64,000 nt of DNA from Alteromonadaceae bacterium (GCA_014872785.1 WKFJ01000019.1:51824-115823); one strand, 5' to 3'; shown: positions 55,401 to 64,000, numbered from the stretch's first letter. Notes: generated by a model not told the origin, from the letters alone. Program-made: numbers and translations.

Positions 55401-58171
55401 CTCGATTGAGTAAAATTAAAGTTGCCAGTATCAAAAGAACTACCTCCGCTTACCAGATTAGAAGCCTCAAGTTCAACCACTTTTTCAGAAGATTCTTCAG
55501 CACCTAAAACTGTAAACAGTTCCGTATCTCGACTTTTTCTTTTGTCTAACACATTTATTGAATGATTTTTGGTCGCCAAAACATCCTTATCGTTTTGTTT
55601 GAGTAAACCCGCAGGGCGATCTACAAATCGAAAGCTTAAGGTGTGTAACCCTTCTTCGATAGGAATCGTAACTCTTTCCCATTCAAAACTACCAGAATAT
55701 CGTTGGTAATAATCTCCATTCAAATAAAGATCTAACGTATCGCTCTCATTCATCATCGACTTTAAATCGAAGCTAAAAGAGCCATCTAACATATAGTCTG
55801 TTAGTTCAAATCGACTGGAGTAATATTCGCTAACATCACCAGATTTAAGCGCGTACTGACCTTCAGTGACATATTCTGAAGTAACGCTCCATAATCCATC
55901 GTCACCCGCCGAGGAATCGGTGGTGGTTGTGCTCCATACTTCACTATTCTCATTTGCTTCAAAAGAAATTAGAACGGAATTTTCATTTGTATTAGTACTG
56001 TTAGGGTCAGTGCCTTCCAAATATTCAATGATATTTGTAATACCGTCACCATCCGCATCTTCCTGAGAATCATCGGCAGTTGGATTTAGTCCATTACTCA
56101 CCTCGTAAGCATCTGGCATTCCATCACCATCAGAATCTTCATTATAAATATTTGTACCATAGGCGAATTCTTCAGCATTAGTCAGGCCGTCGCCGTCATA
56201 ATCTAACTGAGCATCTGAAGAGTCTAATGGATTCATCCCTTGCTCGTATTCAAATCCGTCGCTAATTGAATCGCCATCAGAATCACTAGAATCTGCCCGC
56301 GTACCTAATTGGCTCTCGAGTAAATTACTTAAACCATCACCATCTAAATCAGAGTCGCCATCGTCCGAAAATGGGTTTAGACCATGCTCAACTTCATAGC
56401 CATCGAGCATTCCATCATCATCTGTATCCGCGTCTCTTGGTTCAGTACCATTTTGATATTCTTGAAAATTTGTTAAACCATCGTTATCAGCGTCGTCGCT
56501 AGCATCGTTAGGATCCAAAGGATTAAAGGAATGGCGAACCTCCCACCAATCTTGGATTGAGTCATTGTCATCATCTAAATCAATTACATCTGGCACTGAG
56601 TCGGCGTCTGTATCCAGCGTTTGGGCTTGTTCACCAATGAAGACGATCTGAATTATCGCCGCTTTTTCTGAGGACTGTTGTGTCTGAAAGTCAAGTCTGA
56701 CGCTATCGTTAGTATTGACCTCAAATGGCCCTCTAATGAAAGCGTTGTTCTCCGAACCCAACCATTGTGCTGTTACATTCCCATTCTTTAGGTAGCGCAG
56801 CATAGACGTATCACTCGAGCTTTCTGTTAATGTGAGTACAAAGTGCAGTTCCCCTGTTCCTGGAAAACTGGATATTTCAACGTAAGAACCATCTTGCTCT
56901 GTTTGTAATTGCCACGGAGAAAAGCTATCAAACCGCTGCTCAGCATGATACCAGGTACCATTTATTGACCAATCTGAATCGGTATTAGGTAAAAAATTCC
57001 ATATAAGTACCGTACTATCAGCCGATGCATTTGAGTCGGGAAACGAAGAGCTATCATTCGGAATGGTACCCGCATAATATTCCTCTACGTTAGAGTACCC
57101 ATCCGAATCAAAATCTTCATTTGCATCGTCTTGTTTCGGGTTGAGCTCATAGCTGACCTCAAAACCGTCTGGCATTTGATCATTGTCAGTGTCTGAGTTA
57201 TTGATATCCGTGTCTAGATTGTACTCGGTGAGATTGGAAAGCCCATCATTGTCGGCATCAAACTGCTCATCGTTGGAACTTAATGGATCTAAATTGTTAA
57301 AGACCTCAGCTCCGTCGGGAATGCCGCCGTCATCAGTATCGCTGTCATTGATGTCAGTGTTGTACTGTACTTCTTCGACATTAGATAATCCGTCGTTATC
57401 ATTGTCTACGCCAACGTCGCTGATTGTGGGACTAGTTCCAATCTGTACTTCATAACCATCACCAATAGTGTCACTGTCAGTATCAAACATTTGTGGGTGG
57501 GTTTCGTTATTAAACTCGCCTAGATTGTTTAAAGAATCAGCGTCATCATCACGCTGCGCATCATTGGCATTGAGAGGATCGTAACCATATTCCAACTCCC
57601 ATACGTCAGGTATACCATCCCCATCATCATCACTATCCTGTGAATCCGGCTTTCCGTCATTATCAGTGTCTTGACCTACACCAAATGCGATATCATCAAT
57701 CCAAGCTCCAACCGATTGCCCTGAAGTGTTGATGACCACAAATTTTAGTTCCTGAGCATTAACACCTAATGGAATATCTTCTATTTGTGACCAACCAGAA
57801 TCACTGGTAATCGATTCTATTACGGCAACACCGTCGACAAATACCGTCAGATAAGATGAAGTGCTGCTAAAGTTTTCGGTAAGGATATAAAAACTGACTT
57901 CCGATGCGTTGAAACCCTGTGTGTTTCGGTAGGTGGCAGTGGCACGACGGTTTGCAGATGTCCCTAAACTATAAGAGCCAGAATATTGGTTGTCTGTTGT
58001 TCTTTGCCACGGAGCGGTTGATCTGCCACTTAATATCCAACCGGATAAATCGGTACTTTCAAAATCTAAAGTGAAGTTAGAATTGGCATTAACAATTCGT
58101 GGGAACAAAAAACATAAGTAAGAAAAGAAGATGAAAGAAAAACGGATAAATGTGACAACCGTTGCATCCAT
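52415..58171 (-). CDS. Giant secreted protein with calcium-binding repeats and FG-GAP-like C-terminus
   Basis: 1918 residues starting at ATG 58171 (GGGAG seven bases upstream; the longer frame to 58243 has no such site). Signal peptide ends near RIVNANS. Four or five jelly-roll-like domains (for example FTLDFESTDLSGWILSG near the start) alternate with long tracts of DxDxDG thrombospondin-type-3/EF-hand-like calcium sites (DTDNDGKPDSQDSDDDGDGIPD). The last 270 residues are six repeats of about 49 residues of the type EDIPVVADYDGDG-x2-DIAVRRPST-x-YWYI, like FG-GAP/VCBS units that build a beta-propeller. Two Cys pairs are present (CGTGC, CSSC). No LPxTG, PEP-CTERM or barrel domain is seen, so the export and anchoring route is unclear. 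Probably an adhesin or polysaccharide-binding matrix protein. Confidence 0.88.
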   Translation of the reverse strand: MDATVVTFIRFSFIFFSYLCFLFPRIVNANSNFTLDFESTDLSGWILSGRSTAPWQRTTDNQYSGSYSLGTSANRRATATYRNTQGFNASEVSFYILTENFSSTSSYLTVFVDGVAVIESITSDSGWSQIEDIPLGVNAQELKFVVINTSGQSVGAWIDDIAFGVGQDTDNDGKPDSQDSDDDGDGIPDVWELEYGYDPLNANDAQRDDDADSLNNLGEFNNETHPQMFDTDSDTIGDGYEVQIGTSPTISDVGVDNDNDGLSNVEEVQYNTDINDSDTDDGGIPDGAEVFNNLDPLSSNDEQFDADNDGLSNLTEYNLDTDINNSDTDNDQMPDGFEVSYELNPKQDDANEDFDSDGYSNVEEYYAGTIPNDSSSFPDSNASADSTVLIWNFLPNTDSDWSINGTWYHAEQRFDSFSPWQLQTEQDGSYVEISSFPGTGELHFVLTLTESSSDTSMLRYLKNGNVTAQWLGSENNAFIRGPFEVNTNDSVRLDFQTQQSSEKAAIIQIVFIGEQAQTLDTDADSVPDVIDLDDDNDSIQDWWEVRHSFNPLDPNDASDDADNDGLTNFQEYQNGTEPRDADTDDDGMLDGYEVEHGLNPFSDDGDSDLDGDGLSNLLESQLGTRADSSDSDGDSISDGFEYEQGMNPLDSSDAQLDYDGDGLTNAEEFAYGTNIYNEDSDGDGMPDAYEVSNGLNPTADDSQEDADGDGITNIIEYLEGTDPNSTNTNENSVLISFEANENSEVWSTTTTDSSAGDDGLWSVTSEYVTEGQYALKSGDVSEYYSSRFELTDYMLDGSFSFDLKSMMNESDTLDLYLNGDYYQRYSGSFEWERVTIPIEEGLHTLSFRFVDRPAGLLKQNDKDVLATKNHSINVLDKRKSRDTELFTVLGAEESSEKVVELEASNLVSGGSSFDTGNFNFTQSSKPQDDLAQFGIDYYFSMSDFGVSVIDCGTGCDDTYVVHTLSQAVEYDGISYNELYVSSNGLVSFASSASITSLSIAELPNAGEPLGVIAPIWTDLNLDGTSATDSGNGNLYISDFDLKSVYGCSSCSDYLIVEWKEAAAYSNPDLLFNVQLWIEKGTSNIYYVYGENPDLASLPYVSVGAENIDGTVGSSIGFWSSSQLTGTLPVAFETWRLSTGDEQDEDNPSSSGSFVVLDNITYIAGSIEYSDLDGDGTSNVNDDDIDGDGIPNAWEELYGLNAYRASDASIDIYDYDGLTALTEYLAGTDPTNADSDGDTLTDYYEYNFGIGPDTYNPTADADQDLSNNLEEFLADTDPVSASSVPIPLNTASNNTFFSFEPNELLNSWSVGGNAVSSDPWFVTTENAQEGSYSLQSPDIEGLGRTVVQYRGRMDAGEIRFSVKVSTEQSWDFLSFFINGELVDSWSGEIDWTEVSYEVSAGENVFTWQYSKDRIWDGGSDTVWLDNVHFPQVDASGEHVEIDFNNNSDLSVFDNSSQYPWSIDNSEGFQDNSSLSSAAITHSQQSQISINKVFSAGTLTFYAKVSSEYNYDYLRFYVDGELIQRWSGQLDWFEVNYEISAGQHELIWEYAKDGSVSTGEDKSWIDNLVLPAFEGSSTEPVITVFDDGDGYNEVSVRRKSNQTWYTLQSASGDSRSIVFGQRAEDIPVVADYDGDGIMDIAVRRPSTQYWYILNSSGVDRISGNSDGITRVRFGTREEDIPVVADYDGDGKADLAVRRPSTKYWYVRNSSGRDPLTGFSDGITRKIFGLRNEDIPLPADYDGDGKADIAVRRPSTALWYIFNSSGVDRLTNQSDGITRRGFGSRAEDIPVPADYDGDGRTDIAIRRPSSQYWYILNSGGNDPLTFNNDGISRIRFGTSEDDIPVPADYDGDGSADIAVRRPSTSYWYIRNSSESNFNSSRNDGIQRVRYGTREDDIPVFAPMPIVINMVSGREPLQMTPD

Positions 58172-58373
58172 TGAATTGCTCCCTAGCCTTTGTTCGAGAG
58201 ACAAGTATAGTTGATCAATAAACACACAAACAAAAATATGCACAAAAAATCCACATTAAATTTCAATGTAAATTTAAATGAGTTAAATATAAACCTTAGA
58301 CCCTTTAGAAAGGAAAACATAATTACCTTTCGATGGATTAACTCTTAATTTAGCTTGCAAACTTATAAGGTAA

Positions 58374-60608
58374 TCAACTCGAAAATCTGAGTAATTTCTT
58401 GAATAAGTCTCCTTTAATTACAGGTTTAGAAATAATCTCATCGAAGCCAATTTCTTTGTAATGCGCCACATCTTCATCCATTACATTTGCGGTAAATGCA
58501 AACATTGGCATTTTCTTATCTTTTTCCCGTATGCGCTTACAGGCGGTAATGCCATCCATAACCGGCATATTAATATCGCACAACACAATATCGAAGTTTT
58601 CTTGTGCAAGCTTATCTAAGAGCAATTGCCCGTTTTCCACGAGCACTATCTCAGCACCGGTTTCTTGTACCATTATTTCAATCAGCATTTGATTGAGTTC
58701 GTTATCCTCTGCAACGATGATGCGCTTATTTGATAAATCTGGTGCAACTTGTAATTCGGCATCCTCATCGACAGAAAGAACATCTGACTGAGCACATACC
58801 TTTAATGGTAAGCCAATAGTAAAGCAAGTTCCCTGTCCCGGCTCACTGGTGACACCTATCTGGCCTTTCATAATACCAACGAGTTTTTTAACTATCGCCA
58901 AACCCAAACCGGTACCACCAAATTTACGAGTTGTTGATACATCAGCTTGCACAAATGGCGCGAACAGGTTTTTAAGCTGTTCCTCGTTCATACCAATACC
59001 AGAATCAATAATTTGAATTTGCAGCAATTCCTTATTATTGACCGTTTGCGTGGATACTTTGATAACCACCTCACCCGACTCAGTAAACTTAATGGCATTC
59101 CCCACCAAATTAATCACAATCTGGCGTAACCGCACCGGGTCAACTTTGTACCAATCTGAAGTGCCTGCGTCATAGTCTAATCTCAGGCCTAAATTCTTAT
59201 CTTCGAGTAGCAATGATTGCTCATCGAGTATTTGCTGAAACTGTTTGTGTAAATCGACAGGAATGATGTCCAGCTGAATTTTGTTTTCGCTGATTTTAGT
59301 GAAATCTAAGATGTCGTTAATAATGGCCAACAACGATTGGGAACTGGTCAACGCGCGTTGTGCTAAGGTCTGCTGTTGCGGTGCCAACGTTTCTTGATCA
59401 ATAAGTTGTAAGCCACCAATAATGCCATTTAGCGGTGTTCTGATTTCATGGGACATGGTGGCAAGGAAGCGTGATTTCGCCTTATCGGCCGCTTCAGAGC
59501 GTTCTTTCGCCATTTGTAGCAGTTTCTTCTGCTGCACCTCGGCAGTAACGTCAATGTTCACACCTAAGACATGGGTTAACTTACCCTCTTCATCATATAC
59601 GTTGGATGCCATGGCTTTAACGTAGCGAATATGCGCCGCTTCTGTGCGTATGCGAAACTGAGTGACCAAGCGTTTACCCGAACGCATTGTATCCTCAAGC
59701 TGCAAAAGCACGCGTTGTAAGTCCTCTTCGTGAACTGCGTTTTTCCAATCCTGGAAATGCCCTCCAAAGTTCTCGGGCTTCACGCCGTATATATTGAAGA
59801 CCTGTTCATCCCAGACTAGCGAGTCGTCATTTACGTTAAGCTCCCACACGCCAATTTCTGAAAAATCCAACGCGAGCGTGGTGCGCTTCACCATCTTCTG
59901 CTTTTCCAGTTCAGCCGCGACTTCCTCGGTGACGTCCTTAAAGGTGCCATAACGCCTGATAATTTGGCCGTCTCGAGTTTGCGTGAATCCACGTGCATTA
60001 ACGGTGATGTCTCTACCTTTGCTGGTCTTAAACGGCAATTGCAAGCTGTAGGCTTCGCCGGTTTTCTCTTGTCGCTCCAGCGCCTCTATTAATACCGGAA
60101 TGGCATCGCTTCGGTAAAATGCCAGCGCCTGCTCAATCTCTGGCACGTAGGTGTTACTGTCGGTCTCGTGGATGTCGTGAATTTTATCTGACCAGTGAAT
60201 TATGTCGCTGCCAAGTTCAAGCTCCCATGCACCCGTGCCAGTAACCTGCTCTAGAATGCCGAGAAATGCTTCCATTCGTTTGAATTCGGTAACATCACGA
60301 CCAATCCAATAAATAGAATTTTCCGTTTCATGGATACGGCAATTCCACTCAATCCACACCACAGCTTCAGTTTCACCTTTAATGCGAGACGTCAGTTTTT
60401 TAGCGAATTTGTCCTGTTTTAATTTGGCAAACGCCGTTTCGAAAACATCTCTATCTTTGTCGTGGATCAAGTCGTGTAATCTGAGTTTCTCCAGATCAAA
60501 AGCATGGTGGGTAAACAACGATTGGCTGGGTGCGTTGCAGGTTTGTACATAGCCTTCCACGTCGGTAATCAACATAAGATCGTCGGCTATTTCAAAAAAT
60601 TTATCCAT
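58374..60608 (-). CDS. Hybrid sensor histidine kinase (PAS x3 - HisKA - HATPase - REC)
   Basis: 744 residues, no membrane helix, so cytoplasmic. Three PAS domains (about 1-110, 115-235, 240-355), a HisKA dimerisation helix with the phosphorylated His near 386 in FLATMSHEIRTPLNG, an HATPase domain (about 487-605: VGNAIKFTESG, DSGIGMNEEQL, GTGLGLAIVKKLV) and a receiver domain (about 620-740) with phospho-acceptor Asp near 677 in IVLCDINMPVMDG. No response-regulator gene is next to it, so the output (an Hpt protein or another regulator) is elsewhere. PAS ligands are not evident. Confidence 0.93.
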   Translation of the reverse strand: MDKFFEIADDLMLITDVEGYVQTCNAPSQSLFTHHAFDLEKLRLHDLIHDKDRDVFETAFAKLKQDKFAKKLTSRIKGETEAVVWIEWNCRIHETENSIYWIGRDVTEFKRMEAFLGILEQVTGTGAWELELGSDIIHWSDKIHDIHETDSNTYVPEIEQALAFYRSDAIPVLIEALERQEKTGEAYSLQLPFKTSKGRDITVNARGFTQTRDGQIIRRYGTFKDVTEEVAAELEKQKMVKRTTLALDFSEIGVWELNVNDDSLVWDEQVFNIYGVKPENFGGHFQDWKNAVHEEDLQRVLLQLEDTMRSGKRLVTQFRIRTEAAHIRYVKAMASNVYDEEGKLTHVLGVNIDVTAEVQQKKLLQMAKERSEAADKAKSRFLATMSHEIRTPLNGIIGGLQLIDQETLAPQQQTLAQRALTSSQSLLAIINDILDFTKISENKIQLDIIPVDLHKQFQQILDEQSLLLEDKNLGLRLDYDAGTSDWYKVDPVRLRQIVINLVGNAIKFTESGEVVIKVSTQTVNNKELLQIQIIDSGIGMNEEQLKNLFAPFVQADVSTTRKFGGTGLGLAIVKKLVGIMKGQIGVTSEPGQGTCFTIGLPLKVCAQSDVLSVDEDAELQVAPDLSNKRIIVAEDNELNQMLIEIMVQETGAEIVLVENGQLLLDKLAQENFDIVLCDINMPVMDGITACKRIREKDKKMPMFAFTANVMDEDVAHYKEIGFDEIISKPVIKGDLFKKLLRFSS

Positions 60609-60740
60609 AAATTCTCCAGCGAGAGAGCATCCTTAACATCGCAAGGGCATGGGTCGTGACATTGAAAAAATCGCAATAGGGTAAATGTAGCGTAAATCAG
60701 CACAAGTAGCAGTAGCTAGTGCAATTTCCTGCACTTTTCA

Positions 60741-61445
60741 TCACTTTTCTTCATTTAGCTCAGATGTAGCAACGATTTCTTCAATAATAGCGATGTACTC
60801 ATCAGGCATTGTACGCTGCATGTTGTGTTCGGTAGGCAGTTCTAGATAGCGATACCCCCTCGCCTTCGCCCTGTCTGCAAAAAGTTTAAAACGCTCTTTT
60901 CCTTCTAGCGGTTTTGTACAATACACATAAGTTGCAGGAATTATTTGTGCCGCGGGATTATTAATAACAACCGCTTGCTCATAAGTTCCGATAGGATGTG
61001 GCACGTCCCTGCCCCATTTAGGCCAATTTAGTGGAATGCACCAAGGCTGTTCATAAGCCTTAGCCATGTCTCTGAAGTAGTTAGCTTGCTCTTCTCCCAT
61101 GAGACTGAACATCGACTCGCCATTTTCGGGTAACAATGCGTCCATATAGAGCAAATGAGACAACTTTTCGGGTATCACTTCAGCAACACCAGAGATAACC
61201 ATGCCACCGTAGCTATGCCCCACTAGAATAACCTTGGAAAGGTTTTCAGAACGAATAAGGTTAACGATGTCTAATATATGGGTATCTAGGTTAATGCTTG
61301 GATTCGAGAGGTGTCTGCGCTCCCCAAGACCAGTAAGACTAGGTCGATAAACATCGTAGCCCCGCATTATCAACTTTTCTGCCAAGTGCTTATAGTCCCA
61401 GCCACCGCCCCAGGTTCCGTGTACGAAAATTACAGTTTTTGCCAT
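60741..61445 (-). CDS. Alpha/beta hydrolase
   Basis: 234 residues from ATG 61445 (AGGGTGGGC just before; GTG 61451 is the longer alternative). The oxyanion HGTWGGGWDYKHLAEKL motif, the nucleophile elbow LVGHSYGGMV (Ser near 83) and the catalytic His in PTEHNMQR near the end form a full triad with an Asp in between. It resembles the EstC / plant methyl-salicylate-esterase-like group. Cytoplasmic; substrate unknown. The gene stands alone. Confidence 0.88.
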   Translation of the reverse strand: MAKTVIFVHGTWGGGWDYKHLAEKLIMRGYDVYRPSLTGLGERRHLSNPSINLDTHILDIVNLIRSENLSKVILVGHSYGGMVISGVAEVIPEKLSHLLYMDALLPENGESMFSLMGEEQANYFRDMAKAYEQPWCIPLNWPKWGRDVPHPIGTYEQAVVINNPAAQIIPATYVYCTKPLEGKERFKLFADRAKARGYRYLELPTEHNMQRTMPDEYIAIIEEIVATSELNEEK

Positions 61446-61608
61446 GCCCACCCTTTATGTTTTCCCACTTTCTTCAATAAAACCTGAAGCGTTTAACCTG
61501 AGTAAAGATTAATAGTCGGTAATACGTCATGTAATTGCAATACTTGGTATCTACACTCCGTTGCCAATATTTCTGCTCGCTAGACCTGCAATTTTTACGC
61601 TGCTAAGC

Positions 61609-61877
61609 TAAGAGCCTGTTTAGCTTTGCGGTATTACTTTGCAGCAGTTTGTTTGGTATTTGTACATGGCAGAATCTTTGTAGTGAAGTTGCTCTACATA
61701 AAAAGGCGATAACGCAGTAGAAATACCAAACAAGCGCTGCCCGAAGGATTCTTCCTGAGCGCATCCTGCTCTTTGTTGTTGCTTTCTGACTTAGCCCACT
61801 AGGCCTGCAAAGCAACTCCGCGATCAGCATGCGCTCAGATTGAACAAACTAATAACGCAACGCTAAACAGGCTCTAA
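61609..61877. mobile_element. MITE of about 263 bp with TAA target duplication
   Basis: Bounded by inverted repeats whose outer 13 bases (GAGCCTGTTTAGC) are perfect and which extend to about 25 with two mismatches. TAA flanks the element on both sides (61609-61611 and 61875-61877). It encodes nothing credible. A second inverted pair, TTGTTTGGTATTT, is nested inside. The ends and the TNA-type duplication resemble IS5-family (IS1031/ISL2-like) elements, so it is probably mobilised by such a transposase (inference). It fills most of the 453-bp gap before the glyoxalase gene. Confidence 0.8.
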
Positions 61878-61904
61878 ACCAAAGCAAACATAATTGGGAG
61901 AAAC

Positions 61905-62288
61905 ATGCGCTTATTACACACCATGTTGCGCGTTGGCGACTTACAACGTTCTATAGATTTTTACACCGAAGTACTGGGTATGTCGCTATTGCGAAAAAGC
62001 GAAAATGAGGCTTACCGATATACCTTGGCGTTTTTAGGTTACGGTGATGAATCTGATACTACGGTTTTGGAATTGACTCATAATTGGGACACGTCCGAAT
62101 ATGACCACGGCAACGCATTTGGGCACATTGCCATAGGAATAGAAGACATTTACGCGACCTGCGAAGCTATCTCTGCCAAAGGTGGGGATGTCTACCGTTC
62201 TCCAGGCCCTGTAAAAGGCGGCAGCACAGTTATTGCCTTTGTCCGTGACCCAGATGGTTACGCCATAGAATTAATTCAAAGAGATTAG
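61905..62288 (+). CDS. gloA: Lactoylglutathione lyase (glyoxalase I)
   Basis: Converts the methylglyoxal-glutathione hemithioacetal to S-lactoylglutathione. 127 residues, a single vicinal-oxygen-chelate fold. [26 protein letters not shown] opens with the first metal His at position 5; TVLELTHNW holds the Glu ligand, NAFGHIAIG the second His and [11 protein letters not shown] the second Glu. The short bacterial nickel-type form. It starts 28 bp past the MITE, so that insertion may have changed its promoter. glpQ follows after 13 bp, so the two may be co-transcribed. Confidence 0.95.
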   Translation: MRLLHTMLRVGDLQRSIDFYTEVLGMSLLRKSENEAYRYTLAFLGYGDESDTTVLELTHNWDTSEYDHGNAFGHIAIGIEDIYATCEAISAKGGDVYRSPGPVKGGSTVIAFVRDPDGYAIELIQRD

Positions 62289-62301
62289 GATAAACCTCCC
62301 A

Positions 62302-63306
62302 ATGTGCGCTAATACCAGAGCAAATAAATGGCTTTTTAGTATTTTATTCGTTGTGTTTTCTGCTGTTTCTTTTGCGAAGCCTCTCGTTATTGCGCACAGA
62401 GGTGCATCCGGGTATTTACCCGAACACACTCTTGAGGCTGCGGCACTGGCCTATATGCAATCAGCTGATTACATTGAACAAGACTTGGTGGTAAGTAAGG
62501 ACGGGCATCTTGTAGTGCTGCATGATATCTACTTAGATAGCACCACCAATGTTGCTGACATTTTTCCAAAACGCCATAGAAAAGATGGTCGTTTTTACGC
62601 CGTCGATTTTACCTTACAAGAACTTAAGAGCTTAAATGTGCACGAGCGACGCAACAAAGATGGCAGAAATGTATTTCCCAATCGATACCGCGGCCAAGCG
62701 CATTACACTCTCTCCACCTTTGATGAACAGTTTGAACTTATCAACGAGCTTAATCGCCAGTTTAATCGTCATGTAGGTTGGTACATTGAGATAAAAGCAC
62801 CAGAGTGGCACAAACAAGAAGGCCACGATATCGCCCAGCTTTTAGTGACGTCTCTTAAGCAAAAATCATTAAACAAAATGGACGCTAATGTATACGTGCA
62901 GTGTTTTGACTGGGCGCATACCAAACGATTGCGTAACGAGTTAGGACTAAACACAAAGCTGGTGCAGCTTATCGCAGAAAACAGCTGGCAAGAGTCCACA
63001 ACCGATTACGAGTTTCTCAAAACTGAAGACGGGGTTAAAGCTGTTGCAAAGGTTGCCAACGGAATTGGTCCGTGGATCCCGCAGCTTGTGAACTTAAGCG
63101 ATGACAAGCCGACCTCAACCGGATATCGCGAACTGGCGGCAAAATACGGTTTGGCAGTGCACCCTTTTACGTTTAGGAAAGATCAACTACCTAAAGGCGT
63201 TACCAGTGACCAAGCGTTAGATGTGCTGTTCAAAGAGTTACAGGTCGATGGTATTTTTACAGACTTTACCGATACAGTGATGCTTTATCTGGAGCGTAAC
63301 GAATAG
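62302..63306 (+). CDS. glpQ: Periplasmic glycerophosphodiester phosphodiesterase
   Basis: Hydrolyses glycerophosphodiesters to glycerol-3-phosphate and an alcohol. 334 residues with a signal peptide (ends near SFA, residue 26). The GDPD barrel shows VIAHRGASGYLPEHT (catalytic His and metal Glu), IEQDLVVSKDGHLVVLHD (metal ligands and the second catalytic His) and YIEIKAPEWH. The Ca2+-dependent E. coli GlpQ form has this layout. No glpT transporter gene adjoins. Confidence 0.93.
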   Translation: MCANTRANKWLFSILFVVFSAVSFAKPLVIAHRGASGYLPEHTLEAAALAYMQSADYIEQDLVVSKDGHLVVLHDIYLDSTTNVADIFPKRHRKDGRFYAVDFTLQELKSLNVHERRNKDGRNVFPNRYRGQAHYTLSTFDEQFELINELNRQFNRHVGWYIEIKAPEWHKQEGHDIAQLLVTSLKQKSLNKMDANVYVQCFDWAHTKRLRNELGLNTKLVQLIAENSWQESTTDYEFLKTEDGVKAVAKVANGIGPWIPQLVNLSDDKPTSTGYRELAAKYGLAVHPFTFRKDQLPKGVTSDQALDVLFKELQVDGIFTDFTDTVMLYLERNE

Positions 63307-63889
63307 AAATAGCTGCTCTTGAAGAGTGTCTAAGTATTAGGCCACTGTATTGTTATTGCTTCAGCATATTGCTAACGAGTGTTGTTGGTGAATGGGGTTG
63401 GTGAATGTTGTCGTCAAATAGTGTTGGCGAATGGTGTTAGTCGAAATATTCTAAATGCTTTTTTTTGCACAACGAAATTATTGGATCATGCCGTTACTGA
63501 CAAACAACATAACACCCTGCATACACAAATAAACTGCCGCGCCAAAACCAACTACATTTACGCCTCTAAAAATAAAATCTCTCGCTGCTGCAATTCCGTC
63601 TTTCTTCTGGCTCATGTGATGCTACCCGTATCGCTTATTTTAATGTTTAGTGTGATATCTAACTGAGATATCTAGCTATCGGACAAAACCAGAAAATGCT
63701 TTAGTAAAATCTATGTTATTTCATAAAGTTTCATAAAGACTTAGGCCGAAACTCGACAAGCGTATATTTATTGTCCAGTATGAAAACATGGCCTCCACAG
63801 TTAATGTGCACGCATGTCAGCCCGTGACTCTATCAAGGTAACAAAAGTACTTACTCATCTTTTTATCGTGTGGTTGTGCACAGCATCCA
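63307..63889. other. Right-end intergenic region
   Basis: Contains short direct repeats of GTGTTGGTGAATGG type (about 63380-63440) and a possible 45-residue minus-strand gene at 63478-63615. A plus-strand frame at 63379-63666 has no good start and an unlikely composition. The far right is the start of a MITE copy. Confidence 0.5.
63478..63615 (-). CDS. Possible small membrane protein
   Basis: A 45-residue frame from ATG 63615: MSQKKDGIAAARDFIFRGV then a hydrophobic stretch (VVGFGAAVYLCMQGVMLFV) and a short tail ending SNGMIQ. A charged amphipathic start and one membrane helix are typical of real small proteins. The ribosome-binding site is weak (GGGTAGC). I do not recognise it. Confidence 0.35.
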   Translation of the reverse strand: MSQKKDGIAAARDFIFRGVNVVGFGAAVYLCMQGVMLFVSNGMIQ

Positions 63890-64000
63890 GAGCCTGTTGA
63901 ACTTTGCGGTATTATTTTGCAGCAGTTTGTTTGGTATTTGTACAAGGCAGAGTCTTTGTAGTGTAGTTGCTCTACATAAAAAGGCGATAACGCAGTAGAA
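63890..64000. mobile_element. Left part of a second MITE copy, cut by the window edge
   Basis: 111 bases that differ from the left part of the element at 61612 at only 6 positions. It keeps the GAGCCTGTT end and runs out of the window at the right. Same orientation as the first copy. The flank is CCA, so its target duplication cannot be confirmed here. Confidence 0.85.

Noticed and set aside
61603..61830. Minus-strand frame inside the MITE
   Set aside because: It lies wholly in the repeat, has no good start and reads as low-quality composition; the element is non-coding.
63379..63666. Plus-strand open frame of 95 codons at the right end
   Set aside because: No ribosome-binding site, a repetitive N-terminal part from GTGTTGGTGAATGG repeats, and it conflicts with a more protein-like small frame on the other strand.

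Overview
The window looks like a piece of chromosome from a marine gammaproteobacterium, most likely of the Alteromonadales. This is inferred from gene content: a complete rsxABCDGE operon ending in nth, a DUF2058/YaiL protein, an asnB close to the E. coli form, a FadL-type porin and an AT-leaning base composition. No phage, plasmid or CRISPR functions are visible.

Positions 1-24,000 are mostly housekeeping: asnB, an RNase J-like nuclease that appears to start at CTG, yhhN, yaiL, a periplasmic solute-binding protein, queE and queC, cysE, a LysR regulator, uvrB, a MATE exporter, two identical tRNA-Asn genes behind a near-consensus promoter, rsxABCDGE, an unusual nth, an L-lactate permease homologue and a cold-shock protein. 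Two genes (queC, and an NTF2-like gene near 5.9 kb) are each broken by a one-base frameshift. They lie only 1.3 kb apart, so sequencing error must be considered.

Positions 25,683-49,600 hold the most interesting region, a co-oriented (minus-strand) block of about 21 genes in four apparent transcription units. In transcription order: (i) a secreted caspase-like protease with a DUF4384-like tail, a lipoprotein and an ECF sigma factor with a Cys-rich linker; (ii) a membrane anti-sigma-like protein; (iii) a double DUF4384-like protein, several envelope proteins, a MotA/ExbB-like membrane protein, a membrane coiled-coil partner, a possible SPOR-like protein and a lytic transglycosylase; (iv) a periplasmic caspase fused through a membrane helix to a cytoplasmic FHA domain, an FGE-like lipoprotein, a protein with about sixteen 17-residue Cys repeats plus an FHA domain, a soluble FHA protein, a membrane PP2C phosphatase, a kinase-FHA-DUF805 protein, a kinase with a periplasmic FGE-like domain, and a secreted protein. 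All four units carry a GTCCGT core 41-50 bp upstream of the start codon (TGTCCGTC exactly in three, AGTCCGTT in the fourth), so the locus may be one ECF regulon. The parts recall the threonine-phosphorylation pathway of type VI secretion (PpkA, PppA, Fha, TagR), but no type VI structural gene is present. I infer an undescribed trans-envelope stress-signalling or cell-wall machine.

Positions 49,800-60,600 encode a CHASE2 adenylate/guanylate cyclase, a small secreted protein, a 1918-residue secreted protein rich in calcium-binding and FG-GAP-like repeats, and a hybrid histidine kinase. Positions 60,700-64,000 hold an alpha/beta hydrolase, a 263-bp MITE with a second copy entering at the right edge, a glyoxalase I, a periplasmic glycerophosphodiesterase and a possible small membrane protein.
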